From Solea solea (lineage: Eukaryota; Chordata; Actinopteri; Pleuronectiformes; Soleidae), in contig NC_081136.1 of assembly GCF_958295425.1 (NCBI RefSeq), positions 14,343,381-14,407,380 of the forward strand: a stretch of 64,000 nucleotides of DNA, written 5' to 3'. The position numbers and the translations under genes are program-made. Positions 1 to 11,351 of this stretch are shown here, in pieces (the first letter of the stretch is position 1; every line of letters starts with the position of its first letter). Below the pieces are notes generated by a model. That model was not told where the DNA came from and did no database searches. It saw nothing but the letters and a program-made list of their open reading frames with translations.

Positions 1-393
1 ACGTGTGTGAGACATCCTCACCTACTGCACCTCTGTGCCACACCACTTGAATCAGAAGTAGGATGAGAGGAATCTTTTCATGGAAGTTTTTTCTGGTCAG
101 GAGGCAGCAAGTGATGTCAGACTTTCTCCACTTTTCAGGTGAGCCTGGAGAACTTTGTAAAATGACAACTCTAGGTCCATATTTTAGGTTTACTGCTTAC
201 ATAGCTGAAATGTCCCCACAGACACCAAAACACAGTCTTGTGGAGCAAAATTTAACATCATAACAAATGGCATATTATTCAAACTTGTGATTTTTTTTTG
301 TGTTGTATTGTCGTTTTCCCTTCAGAACGATACGAAGCACAATGTTATACATTTAAAACAGATTGCTTTAACTCCTTTTTGTTCCAGATCATA
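1..393. other. 3' flank of butyrophilin-like gene
   Basis: Downstream of the stop codon on the minus strand; it should hold the 3'UTR. No canonical polyadenylation hexamer was found on the minus strand here, and no other coding signal. Confidence 0.4.
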
Positions 394-2953
394 TTAAGAC
401 TGACACGCTCTTATTTCCTCACCCTGTGTTGTCCTCTGTAAAATCTCCATAGGAGAAGTATCACCTTTACCGGGATTGAACAAAGGAAATACTTCGCCTG
501 TGAATGTAGCTGTCAAGGATCCAATGATATTTTTTTCTTCCACATCATAAAAGGAAAGCTCTCCTTTGTCATAATCTAGATACACGCCCACTGTCTTTGG
601 CCTTGAGAGGACAGGCAGTAGAACGTTTGGTTCTGAGCTAACCTGGAGGCTGTCTGCTCTGTCAGGGGAAGACGACAGGAACCAAAAGCCACTAGATGCA
701 CTTGGAGGAAGTTTACAGTGCAGAGGAAAGTCAACTGCATTTGTAACCCCAACCCACCAGGACTCTTTCACTACAACATTTTCTCTCTTCAGAGAAACCT
801 CCCAGTAGTGTTGTCCAGAATTGAAGCCAGGTGCTCCCTTGATTGCTGTGAGACAGGTTACCTCTTTTCCATCATGAGGCGCTGCTTGACCATTGTCTCT
901 TAGTAAAGTATTCGAGATCTTGAGGAACAGATGTTCTTTTTCCTGAAGTGTTATATTTTCTATGGAAAATTTCAAATTGAATTCAATTTTGACCAAAGAG
1001 TATTATGGGGTGATTCAATGACTGAGATTCTGTGAAAATTGGAGCACATTACCGTAATGAGTTTCAGCCTCTTTCAGCCTCTCTGAGCCTCTTGGTTCAA
1101 CTGTAACACAGTAAATACTGAGTTTACAACATGTAAATAATATCAATAATCTTTAAATTTCATGTGACAACTGGTTTTAACTGAAGTGTATACATTACAG
1201 TATGTACTGATTTGACTTAATCAACAGTGACATGGAGTTGCTACTTACCACCTGCTAAAAGTTTCTTATTCTCTGGAAAAAGAACAATAACAAATTTAAA
1301 CGACTCACTCACATGTTATTCATAAAATGTTCTGTGTATCTTTCGTGCGTGTGTTTCACCTTACCCTCAGCGTCAGAGTTCCCAGATTTCTTTTTCTTCT
1401 GGAAAACTAAATACAACACAATAATTTCAATTTCAATTAGGGCTGCAACTCATCGATTAATGTGTAGATTACTTTTGCGATTAATCAAGTACTTGTTTGG
1501 TCCTTAAAATGTCAAAACAGTTTGAAAAATGTTCAGTTTAAAAAAAAACCCAGGTGATGATTTTCTCAGATGTCACGTTTTGTCCACAAACCATAATGTT
1601 TCAGTTTAAATGATTTGTCAAATGGAGCAATCGAATAATCGTTCCAGTCCTAATGTCAATAATATGTTCAAAAAAATTGATCATTGTAAATAATTATATC
1701 TTAAATATAAATTATAGAAAGTGAATTTGATGATATTTGTTGTCTTCATGTCAATGTATGCACTTGTTTCAGTCAAATGTCATCTTTATTGTATTTTACA
1801 CATATAAAACAATGGTTACCTCTGTTTCTGAAGTACAGGAAGTACATAACTCCAAGTGAAACTAATATGGCTAGAAGAAGGAGAGCGAAGGCCACCCATC
1901 CTGCCACTGAGGACAAAAAGTAAGATTAGATGTTTCTTTGTATTGTTAAAAGTTATAAAACAAAGGAAATTGTGACACAAAAAACACAATCTCTTTACCC
2001 CCTTTAGCAAGTTGAGGAGGGACTCCCTGCAGGCGCACGCTTGCCTCCTTCACATCTTCATCAGAGAAACCTACTGAGCAGGAAACATCAGACAAGCCTG
2101 AGACCATCAGCCAGCTGTGGACTGACACTGGACTGAAGGCTTCCTGGACGTTGCTGTACTGCAAACTTTTCGGGGTCAGATTCCGCATGTCGTCCGACCA
2201 GCGCAGCCATGGCTGTGGATACCAGCCCTCAGATTCACAGCTCATGTTCAACAAGTTTTCCTCCATCCACACCACTGACAGGAGAGGCCGGGTTCCTGTT
2301 TCTGTGCAGCGCAAGATGAAGAACATTTGATGTCAAAGGTGGAAAACCAGTTTGTTTCCTAATCATTTAGTTTTGTGAACTTTCCACACTCACTTGTCAC
2401 ATTGAGGCTGACACTTCCACGGTCATAATCCTGGTCACTGCTGACATAACAAGTATAATCCCCTGCGTCCTCCAATGTGACGTCTCGCAGGTTCAGGCTC
2501 ACATCACCTGTTGTCACTCCACCAGATGCTGCATCTTTGAGGCCAATTGAGACTCTGCCATTGTAGGAATCTCCGATGGATTCAACCCCTTTGTGCTGAA
2601 TCTGTATGATTGGAGAGTCAAAGTGATCACCACGGTACCAGCGTACCTCCAGGCCCTCTGCACTTTGTGCTGGATTGAGCCAGCATGGTAGTGTGGTTGT
2701 TTCACCATGGTGCACTGAGAGGGAGGATGAGACCAAAACCACGAAGCCTTTTGGAACTGTGAAAAAGAAAAAGAAAAACAACAACAAAAGTCTAATTGCC
2801 CCCTACATGTTTTAAATAAATAGATGATGACAATAGTGGAAAACGGATAAGGACACACGTTTCAGAGATATCAGACAGAGAATGCAGGGACTTACCAGGA
2901 CCAGCACCAGACAAAGACGCACAAAGAACTGCGATAAGGTACAGGTGTATCAT
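394..2953 (-). CDS. Butyrophilin-like Ig/B30.2 membrane receptor, complete 8-exon model
   Basis: Type I membrane protein of the butyrophilin/BTNL family, which acts at the cell surface in T-cell regulation; the ligand is unknown. Coding exons in transcript order: 2953-2896, 2756-2394, 2301-1999, 1906-1820, 1406-1365, 1272-1249, 1100-1053, 959-394. All junctions are GT-AG and phase 1, giving 496 aa. Visible parts: hydrophobic signal peptide (1-18, starts MIHLYLIAVL); IgV domain (20-140) with Cys pair in TLPCW and DYTCYV; IgC-like domain (141-241) with MSCES and VSCSV cysteines; TM helix (~242-265); Lys-rich and charged linkers ending ERLKEAETHY; B30.2/SPRY (309-496) with HYWEV and WWVGV motifs. 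An AG at 2965-2966 suggests an upstream 5'UTR exon that I could not place. Teleosts carry many such paralogues, so a one-to-one symbol is not justified. Family call is firm; the 42-nt and 24-nt linker exons are the least certain parts. Confidence 0.88.
1438..1652. mobile_element. hAT-like MITE in butyrophilin-like intron
   Basis: A 215-bp element whose ends are imperfect inverted repeats: TAGGGCTGCAACTCATCGAT on the left, and the complement of TAGGACTGGAACGATTATTC on the right. It is flanked by atttcaat (1430-1437) and atgtcaat (1653-1660), an 8-bp duplication with one mismatch, which is the hAT signature. It lies in the intron between the TM exon and the Lys-rich linker exon. Relatives with the same GGCTGCAAC start occur near 45635 and 57843. 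No transposase is present. Confidence 0.75.
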
Positions 2954-2966
2954 CGTGTGTAGTCCT

Positions 2967-4248
2967 GTATAATAGAGGAGTAATATTAATGCATTTTTCC
3001 ACCCCATTTGAAAGTAATACATCTTTAACAGCGCAAAGACTGATATAGGCCTATACTGAGAGTGTAAAATTAAATCTCGGCCTACCCATCGTAGTGGTAT
3101 AAATCCAATATCCTTCATACACAGCGATGTATCAGGGTTATGGCGTTGTTTATATCCAGTTCTGAGATCCACTTCTGTTGTTTTTTGTTTTGTTTTACTT
3201 AAAGTAAAGCTACTTCGTGGGTCAGGAAAACTGCATGGACGTCCGCAGATTAAATTTCACTTTCGCTTTTGAAAATGTACTGTAGTTTGAAGCTATGTCC
3301 ACGAGATGTCGCTAAAAGGGTTGCGGTGAAGAATTCTGTTCAACAGTGACGCAGTTTTGGTTGTGCGAACGAGTCAAGCAGTGTTTTTACAGCATTAACT
3401 TCATGAAGTCGGTTTAATATTTAAGCAAACACAATAGACACTGGTTCAACAATCAAGGCAATTGTGACATTACAACGATAATGCTCTCATAATTTCATAA
3501 ATAATAGGTTTTACTTCCAGTCAATTTAATTTTGTAATTTATTTTTCACTCTAGATATTTCAAGGTATCAAAATTGTGCAAGAATATAAAAGTTGTGGGT
3601 TGTGCAAAAATCAAGATAATATTTAAGGGGACGTAGTGAGCTATAGTAAGTAAGTTATTGTTGTTTTATGTAGTTCATTAAATCTCACGTGAGTCTGCTG
3701 CGTCAAGGTAAACAGAACTGGCCCGGATATTATGTGGTGCAAAAAATAAAAGCACAGAGTCGACCACGGTTAAAAGAACAGTGACTGTGTGTGTGTCGCG
3801 CTCACTTAATGTATAATCAAATGTATATTTATTTATCGCTTTATGTAATGTACGGATCACCGTGTAGTTAAATAACTATTTTGCTTCGATAGAATGCTGA
3901 TGTAATTTTAATTTTGAAAAGCTTAACAGGAAATCGCTGTGTATCTACTAGTATCATAGTCCAGTTAGCCGCCTAGCTTTCAAATGGAGATGTGTCGGTA
4001 TTGGAAGTCGCATTGAAATATAGTGTGGATTTAAATAGGCTTTTAATGTTTGATAACATGCTGAAATGTTATATTATGTTAAGTTGCTAACATTGGTGTG
4101 CACTGTGATAACGTTAGCGTGCACTGCAGCTAACTTCCCTGAGCTTTTCTGAACTGTTGGAGCTCGTTGTGTCGTGTCGACATGGCGACATAAACAAAAC
4201 TGTCCAGCTTCAAAACTTATCTGCACTGAGTTGCGGATTTGAGTCAGA
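2967..4248. promoter_or_regulatory. Head-to-head intergenic region between butyrophilin-like gene and mfsd8
   Basis: About 1.3 kb separates the two divergent start codons, so it must contain both promoters. A splice-acceptor-like ttatacag (minus strand, AG at 2965-2966) implies that the butyrophilin-like gene starts further up with a noncoding exon. I see no clear TATA box and no other gene. The promoter role is inferred from position only. Confidence 0.4.
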
Positions 4249-7200
4249 ATGTCCCGACTTATTGACTCTGACGAGGCCACTCCATTGCTCAGGGACGATG
4301 CAAGCAGGTGAGTGCAGAGTTCAACGGACATTTTAGCCGAGTAAACATTCAGCAATGACATGTACCACTGTGCACTGTTATAAAAATTAAGATTGGCTTG
4401 ACAGCTTGATTTGCTGTAGTATTTCAGGCTATATTGTTCACAAGCCTCACATCAGTAACCTTATATCGCCCTTGCTGTCCTGTCTCCTTAAATATTTCAT
4501 TATTAAAATTATTTGAAACTATAAGAAAATAGTTTGCATAGACCAGACTGTCAAGTATTTGTGACCTCCCCTTACACCCTTTTGACCCTTAGTGGAACAT
4601 GAAGTAATGCCATTGGTAACACTAATTTGTCCTACTAGTTCATGTCGAAAATGGTTGCGTGTCAAAGGTTTACTCAGGACGTGCTAGAGCATTACAAACA
4701 CAGGAGTTTAACTAATTGAAAACATGCTAATATATAGGACTGACTTTCTGTCACGTCATTCTGTGCAAAATGCCAAAGAACTCCAAATCTGACCGATTTA
4801 AAACTGTAATTTTGCATCAGCAAGGGCACTCTCAAAGGAAAATATAAGTTTATAACTGAGCCATCACTAATTTGATAAATTGCACCTCTGATTTTACTAC
4901 TAAGTGCCATCAAATTTGGTGCTGTGCAAAGACTTCATTGGATCATTGGAGGAAGGTTCCCTCCTCCTTTTGGCAACATCAAAAGCAGGAGGTGACATAG
5001 TTAAAAGGCAAAAGTTAGATAAATTTAGTTGATAAAGTGAAACTATATCAACCTTAATTATCTGCACACTAATGTTGAAGTCTAGGTACAGTGGTTTTTG
5101 ATGTGGACCTGGTCTAATGAGGTCTAGGTATGAAACAAAAATGGGGAAATCTCCCCTTTAGCATTTTCACAAATAAAATAAAAGTTTCACAAATACAATA
5201 GTGGGTGTCAAGCAAAGTTAATGTCATACCCAAATATATAAAATGTCTAAAAAGTGTCCCAAAAAAAAGATAATCAGTGGAAAAACAGTCGCACTGCACA
5301 TTTGGTAAATTTCCCCTCAACTTTCCCCTTAAGTGCCGAATCGGAAGCTGGCAAATCGGAGGCTAACTTCAGCGTCGTCCCTCCAAGTTCTTCCCCCACC
5401 TATCTACAGTTTTAGTAGCTGAATGATAGGGCTTTCATAAAGTTTAGAGATGGTTCTAAAAAAATTGCTGAAATAGGACTTCTATGAGTGACCTTGTAGA
5501 AACCTTGTATTGTCTCTTTTTTCTTTAAGTAATTGAAAGAAATCTTTATCCTGTCCCTTTGTGCAGCGATGACTCTCAGGATGAAGATTACAAGAGCCGA
5601 TGGAGGTCAATCCGAATCATGTACTTCACCATGTTTCTCAGCAGTGTAGGTGAGGGTGCCCACAGTTACAGAAACATAAGCTCTTAATAGTTTCACACCA
5701 GTCATGTATGTGGACACGAAATCCTCTATGCTGTGGTGGTGCAAAATTGAGACTTATCAGTACCAAATGTGCTATTCTGTAATGTAATATGAATGTGAAA
5801 TGTTTGTTGAAAGAACAGTATGTGGAACTCTGAGCCAATTTTTATTGATGTCATGAGTATTCTTGTTTTAACAACTTTGGATAGATACAGAACCACTACC
5901 ACCCACAAATTACAACACACATTTTCCAGTAAATAATCATGTGGAGCCCCTCTCCCATTACATAAAACAAAAGAAAGGGCAGAGGTGACAGGGAGACACA
6001 GCCTTATTATAAGGTGTAGGGAAACATAACTTAAGGAAAAGTCTCACATTTTTTTCTGGAGGCCTGTCAGGTAAAAACATGTTTGTGTATAATCTAAATT
6101 AAAAACCATTACAATAATTTACACATTTCACTGCTTTTTAATTCTAATTGTTATACATTTAAATGTTTACTTTTGTTATGATTCTTTTGACACAAATCAT
6201 CATTTATGTTTTATGTGGCTTTTCAGGTTTCACTATCGTCATCACATCACTGTGGCCATATTTGCACAAGGTATGTTTGATTTTTAAGCTTTTGAGGTTC
6301 ATCTGCAATTTTCACAGGGAAAAGCAAGAAGTCTAAAAATAACTTGGAATACTGGGGTAATTAATTTTGGTCTTCACAGTAAAAGCACTTCTTCTGTGCA
6401 CCAGTTTAGTAATGAAGTGGTTGTGAATACTCATACAGACTGTAGTAATATCACCTTTTTTTACTTTAACTTTTTGCCTGTGTTTCACATAGATCGATGA
6501 TGGAGCCAATGCCACTTTCCTGGGATGGGTGGTGGCAGCCTACAGCCTCTGTCAGATGGTGGCCTCTCCCATTTTTGGCCTGTGGTCTAATCACCGGCCA
6601 CACAGGGAGCCTTTGGTGTGCTCCATCTTCATAAACCTGTCGGCCAACATCTACTACGCCTATGCATATCTGCCTAAGACCAATAACAAGTTCCATGTCC
6701 TCTTCGCCAGAGCCTTGGTTGGATTTGGAGCAGGTGATGTTTGGTATTCTTTCAAATTTTCTCTTATGTGAATATGTACATCAACCACATGACGTCAGTG
6801 TTACACTAAAATTGTATTTGGTCTTTTCATGGCAGGCAATGTTGCGGTGGCAAGGTCTTTTGTTGCTGGAGCGACATCACTGAAGGAGAGAACTAATGCT
6901 ATGGCAAACATGAGTGCCTGTCAGGCCCTGGGTTTTATCCTGGGACCAGGTAAATATGCCTGCACAGATTATTTGACCTTGCGCCTCTAGTGAAGTGTAT
7001 GTTGTGAAAAAGTGAACAAAGAAAAAATTGTGGATTTATCATTGACATTTTGTATGTGTTTGTCAGCTCTTCAAGCATGCCTGTCATTCGTCGGTGAGCG
7101 TGGTGTCACAGTGAAATTCATAGACCTGGAGCTCAACATGTACACTGCTCCTGCGTTACTGGCTGTGGCTTTTGGCATCATCAACATCCTGCTGGTCCTG

Positions 7201-9722
7201 TTGGTGCTGAGGTGATATTTCCTCCCACACTAATGCACAATGTTTTATATTGGGCTCGTATTTTACAATATTTTTGCACCCAATGAAGATCAACTTTCTA
7301 TGTACATGTATCACTGATTATAATTAGGTGCTGTCTTGGTTCTCACTAACAGAGAGCACCGTGTTGACGACCATGGGAGACACATACAAGCCATTAACTA
7401 CACATCGGAAGGTATGCAGTGTCCTCTCATTTTTAAAGGTTCATTGTGTGATTATTAGTGACATCTAATGGTCAGACTGCAGATTGTAACAGAGGACTTT
7501 CCCAAGCACATCAGGAATCTACGGGAGCCTTTGTGTACAAGAAATGACGTAATTTTCAAAATGTGAAACACATGCTCTGACTGGTTTGTCCATTCAGGCT
7601 ACTGTAGAAACATGGCAGCCTCTATAATACAATACTTGCTGAAAGTACATACAAAAGGCTCTAATGCTTCTAATGCTCCCTTCATTTTTTTTAATTTTAA
7701 AACGGGTATACATTTACACAAACATGCTAGTAGTTGTCTGCTCAATTGCTGCCAACAACATCTCCTGAATCTTACACATTCAACCTTTATATACAGCATG
7801 TATGATTTAACAATCAAACATACAAAAGACGAAGTGATAAAAAAAGGAATAGATAAAAGATAAAGAAGAGGTGTACATGCAACTGTGTGTAGGTGGCCAG
7901 ATGGCTCTATATAGAAAGGATAGACCTCTGAGGTCAGCAGAGCATACCTCGGTCGAGTCACCTGGATGAGAGGGTGTCCTGTGAGACCTTTAACACCGGT
8001 TGACTCTAACATACAACAGTGATGATGTTTGTGCATCCACATTTTTAGTTTTATTAAAAACCTAATACGAAAAAGTTCACAAGGACAAGTTGTGGCACAC
8101 TAAACAAATAATTTTCTTCTGTCAAATAATCTATTGAAGAAAACAAAAAACGGCTCAGGCTGAGACACAATCACATTTCTCAAAAGCATATCGACAGTGT
8201 GTGACACCTTCAGGAGAGAAATCGTTAGACAAGGCAGCCCACTCCCAGCCTTGTAAGAATTATGGGACAAGATATGTTGGCTGTATCATTTGCACAATAT
8301 TCGTCAGTTCTTCTTTGGTTGAAGGATTTTTTTTTTCATTCTCCTAGATAGAGTTGATATTAGTGAAGAAACAGAGGAAGCCATTGACAGTGTTGCAGTC
8401 CTGACCTCCAATGTCCTCTTCTTCATCGTCATGTTCATCTTTGCCATCTTTGAGACGTGTGTATTTCGTCAGAGAACGCTGACAGTTCTTATTATCTTAT
8501 TCCTGCATATTTACACTTGACTGGATACATTTTCTTTACCTAAATTTATGATTTTTGCAGAATTTCCACACCATTGTCCATGGACATGTTCGCCTGGACA
8601 AGGAAAGAAGCTGTTTTATACAACGGTTTGATCATCTGTTTCATTGGATTCGAATCCATCCTTGTGTTTCTGGTTGTAAAAGTGGCTTCTCAAAGGTACT
8701 ATCACTCATGTGTTTGTACTCAAATACATCTGAACCTGCTGGAATGTGGTTCAACACAAGGAACATTTACTTCCTTCCAGGGTTGGGGATCGTCCTGTGT
8801 TGCTAGCAGGCCTTGCCATTATCTTCTGTGGCTTCTTCATTCTGCTTCCATGGGGGAATCATTACCCCAAAATCCAGTGGGCTGGTATGGATTGTTTCAA
8901 TTGCATAAATATATGCACTTTACCATCCTGAAGCGTTTACTTTCTAATCATTGCCTTTGTTTGTATTTTTCCAAATACAGACCTTAAAAATAACTCATTG
9001 GTCAGTCAAAATTTTGCCGTTAATGCATCCAACAGCACTGTGGAGCCAACAGGCTGCCCGTTTGAACAGACCTGGTGCCAGTATACACCTGCAATACACC
9101 TAGCCCAGTATATCACATCTGATGTTCTGATTGGGATGGGATACCCAGCCTGCAATGTGATGTCCTATACACTGTATTCCAAAATTGTTGGACCCAGGCC
9201 TCAGGTAAGAAGAGTAAAAGCTGATAAAAATTGTTCATTCAAAACTGTTGTGTGTAACTTTTGTGTAGCTATTCAAACCATTAACAATTATTGTGTGAAT
9301 TGACAATGGTTCCTCTTTGTTCCTTATTAAAATATAGCATGACAATAATAATATCAACAACAACAAAACAAATCACCAAAAGTTACACACTGCAGCTTTA
9401 ACAAAAAGAATGTTAATCCAACGGCTGCTTTTTTTTCTAATACAATAAAATGCACAAAAATAGCACAATTTTTTTAAGAATAGATGATGTGGACATTCAT
9501 TGTTGCTTTCCACAGGGTGTGTACATGGGTTTGTTGACAGCCTCTGGCAGCGGCGCACGGACATTTGGCCCCATTTTTGTCTCTCAGGTTTATACCATCC
9601 TGGGACCTCGTTGGGCCTTTAGCATCATCTGTGGGATTGTGGTAGGGGCCATCATCCTCCTGAGCACCGTTTACCACAGACTCATCGCGTTTTCTGTACG
9701 CCATGGACAAACTATACAATAA
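4249..9722 (+). CDS. mfsd8: Mfsd8 (CLN7), lysosomal major facilitator superfamily transporter
   Basis: Twelve-TM MFS protein of the lysosomal membrane; in humans, loss causes late-infantile neuronal ceroid lipofuscinosis (CLN7), and the protein has been linked to endolysosomal chloride conductance. Coding exons: 4249-4307, 5567-5649, 6227-6270, 6493-6733, 6836-6949, 7067-7211, 7353-7411, 8348-8456, 8561-8695, 8781-8884, 8981-9204, 9516-9722; every junction is GT-AG with matching phase. The product is 507 aa, close to the human 518. Visible: acidic dileucine sorting motif EATPLL (residues 9-14); [10 protein letters not shown] before TM1; MFS loop 2-3 motif GLWSNHR (91-97); LREHRVDD linker; luminal loop with N-glycosylation sequons at N368, N379 and N382; conserved GVYMG and SGSGAR near the end. 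The match to vertebrate MFSD8 runs along the whole length, so identity is firm. Confidence 0.97.
7434..7640. repeat. Fish interspersed repeat fragment in mfsd8 intron 7
   Basis: Starts TTTAAAGGTTCATTGTGTGA and continues with a block (GACTGCAGATTGTAACA, then TTTGTCCATTCAG) that recurs at about 57455-57675. The two copies share order but diverge strongly, so this is an old dispersed repeat, probably a TTAA-type MITE. The right end was not resolved. Confidence 0.5.
9239..9401. mobile_element. Short TTAA-type MITE in the last mfsd8 intron
   Basis: Left end TCAAAACTGTTGTGTGTAAC and right end (complement) TTAAAGCTGCAGTGTGTAAC form inverted termini of about 20 bp with a few mismatches. The same terminus recurs at 41897, 50139, 50997 and 53740 in this window. 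TTAA is intact only on the right (9398-9401). There is no coding capacity; the element is probably non-autonomous. Confidence 0.65.
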
Positions 9723-11351
9723 CGTGCGATTGGACAGACTGACCACAAAACTTCCTGGCTATAATTCCGCCTTTTTGTTGCTCACTTTACAGCGAGGCTA
9801 CTGATGAGCCCATGAGAGTTTGTGACTCTGGGTTGACCTTTGAACTCTAATGCGACAAGGTTATTCCTCATGACTTGACCAAAGATGGCTGCTACGATTT
9901 GAGTTCTAAGGGAGCTAGAAGTTCACCTGCACTTGTGGAAAAAAGCCACATGACACACATGCAGCAGGGTGAGGTGAGGGCATAAACAAGAGGACCGCTT
10001 AAAAACAATGAGTGAATTATTATTTTTATTTTTTTAAATGTATGAATCAACAAATACGGTTTTACTTTAACTCGTGAAATATTTGGAATTTAACACAGGC
10101 ACATGGACCTAATGAATGGTACTTGATTATTTAAATATTACTGACACTAAATATGCTCACTATTATGATTTAGTGCAGAATGGTTGTTTATTGTGCAATG
10201 ACTTTAGTTGTGCAAGAAATGTTTTCTTGAGAGAGAGAACAATTATATTTGGGGATTTATTGTAACATTTCCAATTAAAAAAAATAAATCCATATTGAAT
10301 GATTTTCCATGCTCTGTTAAAGGCTTCTCTTGCAGTTCTTGTCTTACTTACACCTACAGGCTCAGTGTCACTTTGTATTGTCATTTTCATTTTTGATCAG
10401 CCTGATCAAGTGAGAAAAGGCTTTTTCATCCCTTGTGCAGGATAAATGATGATGCATAACATTTTAAATAAATTATGGGGAATATTTTAATGTTTAAGCA
10501 GCACATAATCTGGAAAATTCACTAAAGAGATATTTAAAGAATAAAGAAATTACATTGGAAAGTGCTAAATATTCATTACCTCAATATAAATGATTGTGCA
10601 AAAGAACTATAGATATTTTCTTGTTTGTGTCATACCAATGTTATCTATAGATGTAGGTATGCAAGTGATATACAGAGAATAAACCAACACACTACAGAAT
10701 AAAAAATAATATTACAGCTGCCATAGAATGCTGAATAAAATAAATGTAAGCAAACAAACCTGTGATTCAAAATACTGAAAAGACAGAGACATTGGGGTAA
10801 TTGACACATTAACCTTTCATCAGTGCTAGTTTGATCACTGAACCTTCATAGATAGTGACACTAGTAAAGAATTTTTCTTTTGCAATAATGCAACATGCTA
10901 TGTAGCATAAAAAGTTACATAGCATATACATATTGTGTCTGTGTGTGTTTACATTCCAAATCATGGCGATATAATAAGCACCACTTAACAAGTGTAGCCC
11001 ATTTTCTCCAATAGTAAAAATGAATCCCATACATCCAAATGTAAATAAACAACAGAAACAAGAGCAGTCAATTACGTTTACAGTACTGGTATTAATGACG
11101 AGAGGGATGTTCATTAGATATGATATGGAGCAAGTTCTGTATGTCCGACAGGGGGCAGCAACGGGACTAAAGATCCCAGCACTGCAAAAGCAAAAAAGGT
11201 CTCGTAAGTTCCCGTGATGCTGGACGAGACCGCGCCAACATGTAACGAAAGTTTAGTCTGTGTACTGTTGCTTTGTAGTAATGCAAAAATAGTCTACTAT
11301 TGTGTGGAATTCAAGCGTTTATGACGCCGAGGGAGGGCTTGTTTTATCAGC
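9723..11351. other. mfsd8 3' region and ttc31-like upstream region
   Basis: AT-rich DNA between two genes on the same strand. The proximal part should be the mfsd8 3'UTR; candidate AATAAA signals sit at 10467-10472, 10540-10545 and 10678-10683. The distal part, near 11150-11350, is more GC-rich and must hold the ttc31-like promoter. No gene is seen here. Confidence 0.5.
10467..10472 (+). terminator. Candidate polyadenylation signal for mfsd8
   Basis: AATAAA about 745 nt past the stop codon. Two further copies downstream (10540, 10678) make the real site uncertain. Confidence 0.35.

Noticed and set aside
7599..8042. Open frame of 147 codons on the minus strand
   Set aside because: Lies in mfsd8 intron 7, partly over a dispersed repeat; no domain recognised.
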